From Desulfobulbus alkaliphilus (GTDB lineage: Bacteria; Desulfobacterota; Desulfobulbia; Desulfobulbales; Desulfobulbaceae): a stretch of DNA of 38,542 nucleotides. The DNA lies in NCBI RefSeq assembly GCF_016918545.1, contig NZ_JAFFQC010000032.1:1-38542 (forward strand), given 5' to 3'. Under the pieces are notes generated by a model that saw only the letters and a program-made list of their open reading frames with translations, did no database searches and was not told the origin of the DNA. The position numbers and the translations under genes were made by a program. Positions 15,025 to 22,772 of this stretch are shown in pieces. Position 1 is the stretch's first letter, and every line of letters starts with the position of its first letter.

Positions 15025-16725
15025 TTAGACAAGGAGCATTTCAGTGGTCGCCTTCCCGGCCGGTACCATGGGGAAAACACCTTCTTCACGATGAATGGAA
15101 AAGTCCATGACCACGACATTTTTTGTGGCCAGGGCTTCACGGATGACCGGTTCCACCTCGCCCTTGGTTTTGGCGCGCAGGCCCACGGCACCATAGGCCT
15201 GGGCCAGGGTGACGAAATCCGGAGTCACCTCCATGGTGGTCGAGGCATAATGACGGTTATAGAAGAGCTCCTGCCACTGGCGTACCATGCCCAGGTAATT
15301 GTTGTTAAGAATGGCAATTTTGACCGGTGCGCCACACTCTCTGGCCGTGGCCAGTTCCTGAATGTTCATCTGGATTGAGCCGTCCCCGGCCACGTCAATG
15401 ACCGTTGCCTCGGGAAAGGCCATCTGGGCGCCGATGGCGGCTGGCAATCCGTACCCCATGGTGCCCAGGCCGCCCGAGGTCAACAGCCGACGGGGGTAGT
15501 TGAATTTGTAGAACTGGGCCGCCCACATCTGGTTCTGACCGACTTCAGTGCTGATGATGGCATCACCGCCGGTGAATTCGTGGAGTTTTTCGATGACATA
15601 CTGAGGTTTGATAATCTCGCCGGCATCCATATAGGCCAAGGGGTGTTTGGCGTCCCATTCCTTGACCTGTTCGATCCAGGGCCGATGGTGTTCGGCTGTT
15701 TTCTCAGGATTGAATTCAGGGCTCTTGTCCAGCCAGCTGTTCATGGCTTGCAGGGCCAGTTTGCAGTCGGCGACAATGGGAATGTCGACCTCGACATTTT
15801 TGCTGATCGAGGTGGGGTCGATGTCGATGTGGATGATTTTGGCCAGCGGTGCGAAGGCATCAAGGCGGCCGGTGACCCGGTCATCGAAACGGGAGCCGAC
15901 GGCGATGAGCAGATCGCTCTTGGCCACCGCCATGTTGGCGGCATAGCTGCCGTGCATGCCCAGCATGCCCAGGGAGAGGGGATCGGTGCCGGGAAAACCG
16001 CCCAGTCCCATGAGGGTCATGGTCACCGGGATGCGAAGACGCCGAGCCAGGTGGCTCAGCTCTTCGTTGCTGTTGGAGAGGATGACCCCGCCACCGACGT
16101 ACAGGACCGGTCGTTTCGCGCGCAGACAAGCCAGGCAGGCTTTTTCCACCTGATTCGGATGCGGAACCGTATTCGGCTGGTAGGTTTTCATTTTGACAGG
16201 TTTTCTCGGCGGAAAACTGACCATGGAGGCGATGATGTCCTTGGGCAGGTCGATCAGGACCGGTCCTGGTCTTCCGGATGCTGCCAGGTAAAATGCCTCG
16301 CGCAGCACTGGTACCAGATCCTCGGGGTCATTGACCAGGTAGTTGTGTTTGGTGCAGGGACGGGTGATACCGACGATGTCGACTTCCTGGAAAGCATCGT
16401 TGCCGATCAAGGCTCTGGGGACCTGACCGGTGAGCACCACCAGGGGGATGGAGTCGCAATAGGCGGTGGCAATGGCGGTAACCCCGTTGGTGGCACCGGG
16501 CCCTGAGGTCAGCAGGGCGACTCCGACCTTGCCGCTGGAACGGGCATAACCGTCGGCGGCATGCACGGCCCCCTGTTCGTGGCGGACCAGGACATGACGG
16601 ATATCACTTTTGCACAGATCGTCATACAATTCGATAACCGCTCCGCCTGGATAACCGAAAATGAGATCCACGCCCTCTTCCTGCAGGCAATTGATGATGG
16701 CTTGTGACCCTTTAACCTTACTCAT
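15025..16725 (-). CDS. ilvB: Acetolactate synthase catalytic (large) subunit
   Basis: The 566-residue ThDP enzyme condenses pyruvate to 2-acetolactate, or with 2-ketobutyrate to acetohydroxybutyrate, at the start of valine, leucine and isoleucine synthesis. It shows FGYPGGAVIELYD, the cofactor-activating glutamate E50 in VRHEQGAVHAADGYAR, TSGPGATNG, the FAD-region GSRFDDRVTG, and the ThDP motif GDGSIQMN ending in NNN about 28 residues later. ATG 16725 is set by AAGGAT just upstream; the longer frame to 16797 reads through the leader. A strong promoter lies at 16827-16855. It leads the ilvB-ilvN-psd block; ilvC is not in the block. Confidence 0.95.
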   Translation of the reverse strand: MSKVKGSQAIINCLQEEGVDLIFGYPGGAVIELYDDLCKSDIRHVLVRHEQGAVHAADGYARSSGKVGVALLTSGPGATNGVTAIATAYCDSIPLVVLTGQVPRALIGNDAFQEVDIVGITRPCTKHNYLVNDPEDLVPVLREAFYLAASGRPGPVLIDLPKDIIASMVSFPPRKPVKMKTYQPNTVPHPNQVEKACLACLRAKRPVLYVGGGVILSNSNEELSHLARRLRIPVTMTLMGLGGFPGTDPLSLGMLGMHGSYAANMAVAKSDLLIAVGSRFDDRVTGRLDAFAPLAKIIHIDIDPTSISKNVEVDIPIVADCKLALQAMNSWLDKSPEFNPEKTAEHHRPWIEQVKEWDAKHPLAYMDAGEIIKPQYVIEKLHEFTGGDAIISTEVGQNQMWAAQFYKFNYPRRLLTSGGLGTMGYGLPAAIGAQMAFPEATVIDVAGDGSIQMNIQELATARECGAPVKIAILNNNYLGMVRQWQELFYNRHYASTTMEVTPDFVTLAQAYGAVGLRAKTKGEVEPVIREALATKNVVVMDFSIHREEGVFPMVPAGKATTEMLLV

Positions 16726-16826
16726 AAAATATCCTTTTTTCCTTGAGGTCTCGCCCGAGGTGTGTCGGCGCGGCTGAAAAACAGCCTGCATGGGCATGGA
16801 TTGCAGAACAAAATGAAAGAGTAAAG

Positions 16827-16855
16827 AATATATAGAGGAAGAAAATGACTGTCAA
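16827..16855 (-). promoter_or_regulatory. Sigma70 promoter for the ilvB operon
   Basis: On the minus strand TTGACA (16855-16850) is a perfect -35 box, followed after 17 bp by TATATT (16832-16827). Transcription would start near 16820, leaving a leader of about 95 nt before ilvB. The leader holds no leucine-, valine- or isoleucine-rich peptide that would suggest classical attenuation. Confidence 0.75.
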
Positions 16856-17005
16856 GCGGGAAACCGGGGATTCTCCGTCAATTATGACAATAGTGCTGAT
16901 CAGTGGAATTGATGGTTCTCCTGGCCGGCTTGGACCGCACAGAGCAGGGGGCTCAGCTTACCTTGCCGGCACTGCGGTTTCGCATGCTCCCCCCCCTGTA
17001 TCTGC

Positions 17006-17593
17006 TCAGTTCTGCGGCGGCGTGTTTTCCAGTTGGTGAATGAGGTCACCCACCATCCGTCCTGATGGTGCTGCCGCCATCGGATGGTATTGGAGGAGGA
17101 TTTTCCATTCGGCAATGGCCTGGTCGCGTTCGTTGAGTCCGGTGAGCAGGACCACCCCCTTGTTGAATCGGGCCTGTTCATGCTCAGGGTTGAGGTCGAG
17201 GACCGCATCAAAGAGCTCGATGGCCTTGTGGTGCTGATTGTCCTGAAAGTACATGACCCCGAGGTCGGTCATGATGTTGGTGTCACCAGGGAGCAGTTCC
17301 AGGGATTTGTGGTAGGCTTCGATGGCCTTGCGTGGTTGGTCGGTGTCGAAATAGGCATTACCGAGGTTGGCCCAGGCCCGGGCGTCCTCGGGATTGTCAC
17401 GGGTGGCCTGCTCAAGGTTGGCAAGAGCGGCGGCCACTTCCTGCGGGCCGGGTACAGTATGGGTATGCCTGTGACCATCGGTTGCCGGGATGCGATAGAC
17501 GGAATAGACCACGCCACCGACAAAGCCGATGATCAGCGCCATGAAAACGGTCAGGTACAAGGTCTGTTTTTTGACAAAACCGGTGGTATCCAT
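17006..17593 (-). CDS. Membrane-anchored TPR protein
   Basis: The 195-residue protein has one N-terminal transmembrane helix (about residues 11-33: LYLTVFMALIIGFVGGVVYS) and a histidine-rich linker (GHRHTHT). Three or so tetratricopeptide repeats follow, for example ARAWANLGNAYFDTDQPRKA, TNIMTDLGVMYFQDNQHHKA and ARFNKGVVLL. This is the layout of CcmH/NrfG-like scaffold proteins that face the periplasm. No cytochrome maturation gene is near, so a role in haem attachment is not supported locally. ATG 17593 has CAGGAGA 8 nt upstream. MITE copy 5 lies upstream of it. Confidence 0.8.
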   Translation of the reverse strand: MDTTGFVKKQTLYLTVFMALIIGFVGGVVYSVYRIPATDGHRHTHTVPGPQEVAAALANLEQATRDNPEDARAWANLGNAYFDTDQPRKAIEAYHKSLELLPGDTNIMTDLGVMYFQDNQHHKAIELFDAVLDLNPEHEQARFNKGVVLLTGLNERDQAIAEWKILLQYHPMAAAPSGRMVGDLIHQLENTPPQN

Positions 17594-18182
17594 CGGTGAT
17601 TCTCCTGAAAAGGTGGGTTGAGATGTCTGCCAGGTTGTGTTGAAACCTCAAGTGGGTTGCGGGCGCTGTGTCTACCAAGATGCCGGGGAGTCCTCTCCGG
17701 GCCGGGAAAAGGCAGAAGGGGTGGGTTAAAGCGACATGAGCTGACACCTGAATCCGTGACGACTGTACGCTTGTTTTGGATATATCTTGCTGTAATCTTA
17801 TTATAATTTTAGCAGAATCCTTAAAGAGAACCTTCACCAGCCGCCCTTCGGGGCGTCCGTGCGCACGCCATCTTCATTGCCCGTAACCGTCCGATAAAGT
17901 TTACTTTAATCGAACGGTCACAGACAATAAAGCTGACGTACGGACGAACGCTCACGGATCCAGGTGACAGATACGTTGGCCTCTGCATAGCACAGGTGCC
18001 CGGAAACTGCAAACACAGCAGGCCGGGAAAGGAAAAGGCCAAGGTCACTGCGTGGTAGTATAAACATTCACCAGGTGCAAGGACAAGACCGAATGAACAG
18101 GAAAAAGGAATTGTTCAACAGCACAGTGTTGCATGGGGAGATGAACAGGTTGAGGGGCTGGGGAGAGTTGCCGCGAGGTGGT
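17594..18182. other. Intergenic region with MITE copy 5
   Basis: It lies between the TPR gene and the Trm5-like gene, both on the minus strand. MITE copy 5 occupies 17747-17964. The remaining 17594-17746 and 17965-18182 hold no gene that I can support and no clear terminator. Confidence 0.6.
17747..17964 (+). mobile_element. MITE copy 5 (long form, 218 bp)
   Basis: It runs from CCTGAATCCGTGACGAC to CTCACGGATCCAGG. It is bracketed by perfect 5-bp direct repeats TGACA (17742-17746 and 17965-17969). The inner palindrome is at 17855-17945. It is the copy most like copy 4, differing by scattered substitutions. Confidence 0.9.
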
Positions 18183-19046
18183 TTAATCGTCCGCGGGGGG
18201 TATGCCAGTGCAGGGTTTTGTGGTATCGATCACTGCATCCAGACAAATGCGGTACCTGGTCGGACCGCAATGACCGCAGAGAATTGTGTCCAGGTGACGT
18301 ATACATTGATCCATCCTGGCGCAGGCAACTGTCATCTTGGTTATGGTACCCTCATATTGGTTTTTGGGTTGCATGTCGTAGAGATGCAGGCAGCCTCCAG
18401 GTCGCAGCGCGGCCAGGGCGTGGGGCAGCAGAGCGGCGCCTCCAAGAGGTTGAACAATGAGGATGCGGTCAAAGCCGCGGTGCAGAGATGGAAGTTCCCT
18501 GGCTGCATCGCCAAGGATGCAGACAACATTGTTGATGCCGCGATTGGCAGCCAGGTTTTTGCGGGCATATTGGTGGGCAATGGAATTGATTTCGATGCCG
18601 ACAATTTCCCGTGCCTGACTGTGACGGGCGATGATCAGGGGATAGGGCCCGATGCCCGATCCGAGCACGGCCACGGTCTCGCCCGGTTGGACCAGGGAGG
18701 CGATCCTGGCCCGCTCGTGGGCAGAACGGATCGAGAAGTAAACCCGGGCCAGGTCGAGATGAAACAGAACCCCGTTTTCCCGATGCACCGTGGTCAATCG
18801 TTCCTCCCCGGCGATAACGGAAAGCGGTAGGGTGCGGTGCGCCCCTTGATAATGGCCGGTTCGTTTGACCACCACACGGATATGCGGCGAGGATGCCAGA
18901 ATGATTGCCCCGATCCGTCGCTCCCAGGCAACCACTTCCGGGGTTATACCGATCACGGCAATATCGCCCACCCGATCAAAACCACCCGGAAGGCGGGCGG
19001 GGTTCAGGTCCGGAAAAAATTGTCTCAGGAGAGGTTTAAGCTTCAT
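18183..19046 (-). CDS. Trm5/Met-10+-like SAM-dependent methyltransferase
   Basis: The 287-residue protein resembles archaeal Trm5-type tRNA (guanine37-N1) methyltransferases: an N-terminal domain with RVGDIAVIGI, then DLARVYFSIRSAHERARIA leading to the SAM-binding VAVLGSGIGPYPLII, GIEINSIAHQYARKN and GDAAREL. The Trm5 active-site NLP is replaced by VQP (ILIVQPLGG), so the target may differ. Most bacteria methylate G37 with the unrelated TrmD, which makes a second Trm5-like enzyme notable. ATG 19046 begins at the domain edge with a weak ribosome binding site; a GTG at 19115 is an alternative. It follows the sodium channel gene by 120 nt on the same strand. Confidence 0.65.
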   Translation of the reverse strand: MKLKPLLRQFFPDLNPARLPGGFDRVGDIAVIGITPEVVAWERRIGAIILASSPHIRVVVKRTGHYQGAHRTLPLSVIAGEERLTTVHRENGVLFHLDLARVYFSIRSAHERARIASLVQPGETVAVLGSGIGPYPLIIARHSQAREIVGIEINSIAHQYARKNLAANRGINNVVCILGDAARELPSLHRGFDRILIVQPLGGAALLPHALAALRPGGCLHLYDMQPKNQYEGTITKMTVACARMDQCIRHLDTILCGHCGPTRYRICLDAVIDTTKPCTGIPPADD

Positions 19047-19166
19047 GGCCGTTTTGCCGGGACCTGCCTGACCTGTTTGGAGCGTTGAAGGGTGTCCTGC
19101 ATTGTAACCGTTCACCGGGCGCGGGGAAAGGACTGCAAGGCCTGGAAACCTGATCCGTTGCCGGCC

Positions 19167-20015
19167 TTACCTTTTTTCCGGTGTGCAGCGGCGGAGTAAC
19201 TCCTTCAATTCACTGATTTCACGGCGGAGACTGTCGATGTCCCGATGCAGCGCCTGTTCTTTTTCCTCGGCGATGGTTTCGATTTCCTCGAGCTGTTTTG
19301 CCTGGGCGGCCTGCGCCTGACTCTGCATGGCCTCGACAATGACGGCGATGAACAGGTTGAGCATGGTAAAGGTTGCCAGCATGATGAAAGGGATAAAAAA
19401 GAGCCAGGCATAAGGGTACAGTTCCAGAACCGGGCGGACAATGCCCATGGACCAGCTTTCCAGGGTCATGATCTGGAACAGGGTGTACATGGAGGCGTTT
19501 ATGGAGCCGAACCATTCAGGGAAATTGGGCCCAAACAGCTTGGTACTCATCACTGCCGCAACGTAAAACAAGAGCAGCAGCAGGGCAATGATGGAGCTTA
19601 AACCGGGAATGGCGGCCAGCAGAGCCGAAACCACCACCCGCATCCTTGGCGAAGCCGATGCCAGCCGCAGGACCCTGAGAACCCGCAGGCTTCTCAGAAC
19701 GGTAAAGGCTCCCGTCGCCGGTATCAGGGCAATGCTGACGACCACAAAATCAAAAACCCGCCAGGGATCACGGAAAAAGCGGGATGGTCCCATGGCAATG
19801 ATGGCCAGGGTCAGCTCAACCACAAAAATCCCCAGACAGAGACGGTCCAGTCGAGAGAGCAGCCCGCCATGAGGATCGTTGATGGCTGGGACGGTTTCCA
19901 GGCCGAGGATGACGGCATTGAGGAGAATGATGGTAATGATGAAACGTTGAATAATACGTTTTTCCAGCCAATGGTACAGCTGGTCGCGCCAGCCTATATG
20001 CTCGATCCTGCTCAT
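19167..20015 (-). CDS. Bacterial voltage-gated sodium channel (NaChBac/BacNav type)
   Basis: The 282-residue protein has six transmembrane segments. S4 carries arginines every third residue, R108, R111, R114 and R117 (VLRSLRVLRVLRL). The pore filter TLESWSM at 184-190 is that of NavAb/NaChBac-type sodium channels. After S6 comes a long charged coiled coil (about 232-276), which assembles the tetramer in this family. It should form a homotetrameric, depolarisation-gated Na+ channel in the inner membrane. The left end of MITE copy 6 lies 27 bp before the start codon, so the promoter must be within or beyond the element. ATG 20015 has a weak GAGG 11 nt upstream. Confidence 0.9.
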   Translation of the reverse strand: MSRIEHIGWRDQLYHWLEKRIIQRFIITIILLNAVILGLETVPAINDPHGGLLSRLDRLCLGIFVVELTLAIIAMGPSRFFRDPWRVFDFVVVSIALIPATGAFTVLRSLRVLRVLRLASASPRMRVVVSALLAAIPGLSSIIALLLLLFYVAAVMSTKLFGPNFPEWFGSINASMYTLFQIMTLESWSMGIVRPVLELYPYAWLFFIPFIMLATFTMLNLFIAVIVEAMQSQAQAAQAKQLEEIETIAEEKEQALHRDIDSLRREISELKELLRRCTPEKR

Positions 20016-20042
20016 TGCCCAAAAACCTCATTGAAAAAAAGT

Positions 20043-20259
20043 CCTGAATCCGTGACGGCTGGACGCTTATTTTTGATGTATCTTGCTGTCATCATATTGT
20101 AATTGCAGCGGAACCTAAATAATGCCCTTCACCAGCCACCCTTAGGGGCGTCCGTCCGCACGCCATCTTCATTGCCCGTACCCGTCCGATACAGTGTCCT
20201 TTCAGCGAACGGCCACGGACAACGACGCTGACGCATGGAGGAACACTGACGGATCCAGG
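20043..20259 (+). mobile_element. MITE copy 6 (long form, 217 bp)
   Basis: It starts CCTGAATCCGTGACGGCTGG and ends CTGACGGATCCAGG, with more drift than copies 4 and 5. Flanks AAAGT (20038-20042) and AAAGG (20260-20264) match at 4 of 5 bases. The inner palindrome is at about 20150-20240. It stands between the sodium channel gene and the EAL gene. Confidence 0.85.
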
Positions 20260-20463
20260 AAAGGGTCAATCGGTCGGTACCTGCTCACGCAAGACAGGAA
20301 AACGAGGGCCGTGCCCCGGTTGAGGGGGTATTCTATACCATATTTGCGGGTAAATTTGATCTGATTTTATCCTGTTTCTTTTTCGGTCTTCTTTGTCCGT
20401 CAACCAGGTGCTGATGCGCATCATGACTGGCTTTTGCTCTCTGGAAACGGGGAAGATCCTTTT

Positions 20464-20491
20464 TTGACAATCTTTCTTTTTCCGGTATAGT
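20464..20491 (+). promoter_or_regulatory. Sigma70 promoter for the EAL-domain gene
   Basis: TTGACA at 20464-20469 and TATAGT at 20486-20491 are separated by 16 bp. Transcription would start near 20498, giving a leader of about 88 nt. Confidence 0.65.
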
Positions 20492-20585
20492 ACAGCCTTG
20501 GAGAACAGGTGATTCAGCTCTTTGTACCTGGTTGCAACATGGATCTTTTTGACGGTTTTCGTTCCTTTCAGGCTGGAATTGATAT

Positions 20586-22292
20586 ATGGACAAAGGTGTC
20601 CGTTTCCATCGGCGTGTACCGGTAATGCAAACAGCGCGATTTTTCGAGTGGCTGGGCAGCAATCTGCCACGGATGCAGCGGATCATGGTGCCACTGCTGC
20701 TCTTTTGCGTCGGTGGGGTGACGCTGTTTGTTTATTGGACCGGAGGCATCAAATTTGTTTTTTCCCATTCCATGTACATTCCGGTTCTTCTTGCCGGTTT
20801 TTTGCTCGGTATGCGGGGTGGGGCGGTGTTCGGTCTGCTCGGTGGTCTCGCTCTCGGGCCTTTGATGCCGATCGATGTGAGTACCGGTGAAATGCAGTCC
20901 ACGCTCAACTGGTTGTATCGCGGCGGTTTTTTTGTTTTGATCGGTTTTTTGAGCGGAGCGGCAAGTGACAGCGTCCAGTCCTACCTCCGCCATCTGCACT
21001 GGGCTGCCCGTCACGACCCGGCAACCGGTTTGCCCAATCGAATTGCCCTGTTTGAGACCTTCCCTGCAAGTCCAGCCGACAGGGAAAGGTCAAAGGTCTC
21101 GGCGCTGGCTGTCTTTTCGATTGAAAACAGAACAGAATTGAAATCTGCTTTCGGGCTTGCCGTCCTTGAAATGGCTGTTGGTCAACTGGCCCAGCGCCTG
21201 CAGGAAATAGTCATGGACGAGGCCCGGATTCACCGTGTGGATACCGAATTGCTGGCGGTGTTGCTCACCGGCACCGACAGTGGGGACATCATCGAACGGG
21301 TCGAGGAATTACGGGCATGCGCTCAGGCTCCATTGATGCTGGAATCCATTCCTATTCATGTTGATGTCCGCCTGGGGTACGTGACCTTCGATGCCCTTCT
21401 CCAGAAACCGGAAACCTATCTGCAGGAGGCCGAAGCAGCCTTGATCGAGGCGCGGGACAAGGTACGGGACTGTGCCTCCTACAGTGCATCCATCAGTGCC
21501 GTGACCAGAGAAAACCTGCGTTTGCTCGGCGAATTGAAGGATGCGATCAGAGATGGACAACTGTCCCTCGAGTATCAGCCCAAGATGGTGCTGAACACAG
21601 GCAAGGTGGACGGGGTGGAGGCTTTGATTCGCTGGAATCATCCCCAGCGGGGGGTGATTCCTCCCGAGATCTTCATTCCCAGGGCAGAGCAGAGTACCCT
21701 GATCAACCTGATCACCAGGTTTGCCCTGGATGAGGCCCTGAGACAAATGGCCCGGTGGCGGCGGCAAGGTATCGAGGTGTCCATGGCAGTCAACATTTCG
21801 ACCCGCAACCTTCTGCAGCCAGGTTTTGTCGATCAGGTTCTGCGTCTGCTCGATCAACACGGCCTTGAGCGGCACCTGCTGGAACTGGAAGTGACCGAAA
21901 CGGCCCTGATGGTGGAAATGGAGCGCGCCATTGCCGGCCTCATCAGGTTGTCGGAGACGAAAGTCATTGTCTCCATAGATGATTTCGGCACCGGGTATTC
22001 CTCCCTGCAGTATCTGCACCGATTGCCTGTTTCCTTGATCAAAATCGATCAGTCTTTTGTCCGCAAGCTTCCTGGTGATACAGGGGCCATGCATATTGTC
22101 GAAGCCGCGATTACCCTGGCCCGAAAACAAGGAATTCAGACCCTTGCCGAGGGTGTGGAAAACAGGGAAGCCTGCCGTTTTCTCAGGGGCATGGGCTGTG
22201 ATCAGGCCCAGGGCTATTTTTTGTGTCGACCATTGGCAGCCGATACCTTTGCCGCCTGGTACAAGGAAAACGGTGGCCATATCCACGTCTGA
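20586..22292 (+). CDS. Membrane-bound EAL phosphodiesterase with a degenerate GGDEF domain
   Basis: The 568-residue protein has an N-terminal membrane region of three or four helices (about 33-125). A GGDEF-like fold with DPATGLPNR at 144-152 follows, but its active site reads RVDTEL where GGDEF is expected, so no cyclase activity is likely. The EAL domain (about 315-555) is complete: EALIRW with E345, NIS at 403-405, LEVTE, IDDFGTGYSS with D465-D466, KID with K486, AEGVE with E522 and QGYFLCRPL. It should hydrolyse c-di-GMP at the inner membrane, with the degenerate domain possibly acting as a GTP sensor. It has its own promoter and is followed by MITE copy 7. Confidence 0.9.
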   Translation: MDKGVRFHRRVPVMQTARFFEWLGSNLPRMQRIMVPLLLFCVGGVTLFVYWTGGIKFVFSHSMYIPVLLAGFLLGMRGGAVFGLLGGLALGPLMPIDVSTGEMQSTLNWLYRGGFFVLIGFLSGAASDSVQSYLRHLHWAARHDPATGLPNRIALFETFPASPADRERSKVSALAVFSIENRTELKSAFGLAVLEMAVGQLAQRLQEIVMDEARIHRVDTELLAVLLTGTDSGDIIERVEELRACAQAPLMLESIPIHVDVRLGYVTFDALLQKPETYLQEAEAALIEARDKVRDCASYSASISAVTRENLRLLGELKDAIRDGQLSLEYQPKMVLNTGKVDGVEALIRWNHPQRGVIPPEIFIPRAEQSTLINLITRFALDEALRQMARWRRQGIEVSMAVNISTRNLLQPGFVDQVLRLLDQHGLERHLLELEVTETALMVEMERAIAGLIRLSETKVIVSIDDFGTGYSSLQYLHRLPVSLIKIDQSFVRKLPGDTGAMHIVEAAITLARKQGIQTLAEGVENREACRFLRGMGCDQAQGYFLCRPLAADTFAAWYKENGGHIHV

Positions 22293-22318
22293 CATCAAGG
22301 CAGGAGCCAGCAAAGATC

Positions 22319-22459
22319 CCGGATCCGTGAGCGTATGTCCGCACGCCCCGAAGGCGGCTGGTGCAGGTTATTATCAAGGCTGCGCTGCAATTATAAAAAT
22401 TATAATATGCGTACAGCAAGATACATCCAAAACAAACGTCCAGTCGTCACGGATTCAGG
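22319..22459 (-). mobile_element. MITE copy 7 (short form, 141 bp, inverted)
   Basis: Read on the minus strand it runs from CCTGAATCCGTGACGACTGG to GAGCGT-type right-end sequence (CACGGATCCGG). It has the core and the GCCGCCTTCGGGGC hairpin but lacks the inner palindrome. Flanks AGATC and TTGTT do not match, so a target duplication is lost or was never present. It lies between the EAL gene and the tautomerase gene. Confidence 0.8.
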
Positions 22460-22519
22460 TTGTTCTCATCAAGTGGATGTATGATGCTACGTCCCACAGC
22501 CAACAGTGGAGGATCGTCC

Positions 22520-22723
22520 ATGCCCTATGTCAATATCAAGGTGACCCGAGAAGGCGTAAACCCTGCTCAGAAGGCCGAACTCATCAAAGGGGTGACCGAT
22601 CTCCTTCAGCAGGTTCTGGGGAAAAATCCGGCAACCACGGTGGTGGTGATCGACGAAGTGGACACGGATAACTGGGGAATAGCCGGCGAACAGGTCACCA
22701 GACGTCGGGCCCGAGGGCAATGA
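22520..22723 (+). CDS. 4-oxalocrotonate tautomerase family protein
   Basis: The 67-residue protein starts MPYVNIKVTREGV, so after methionine removal proline 1 is the catalytic base of the 4-OT superfamily. LIKGVTDLLQQVLGKNPATT and VVIDEVDTDNWGIAG match the family pattern. ATG 22520 is preceded by GTGGAGGATC. The typical size is 60-70 residues. It probably acts as a small hexameric tautomerase with an unknown substrate; no aromatic degradation genes are near. The KefB/C-like antiporter gene follows after 49 nt. Confidence 0.88.
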   Translation: MPYVNIKVTREGVNPAQKAELIKGVTDLLQQVLGKNPATTVVVIDEVDTDNWGIAGEQVTRRRARGQ

Positions 22724-22772
22724 CAGCAAGCAGGTAGGCGAGGCCGGTTGTCGTCGAGCGAGAGGATACATC

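Larger units (their letters stand above)
20016..20585. other. Divergent intergenic region with MITE copy 6 and the EAL-gene promoter
   Basis: MITE copy 6 occupies 20043-20259. A promoter for the EAL gene is at 20464-20491. I see no gene in 20260-20463, and no motif of known c-di-GMP riboswitches in the leader. Confidence 0.6.

Noticed and set aside
16726-16820. Attenuator or leader peptide before ilvB
   Set aside because: The only leader reading starting with ATG is in frame with ilvB and has no run of branched-chain residues; no terminator stem with a T-run is visible.
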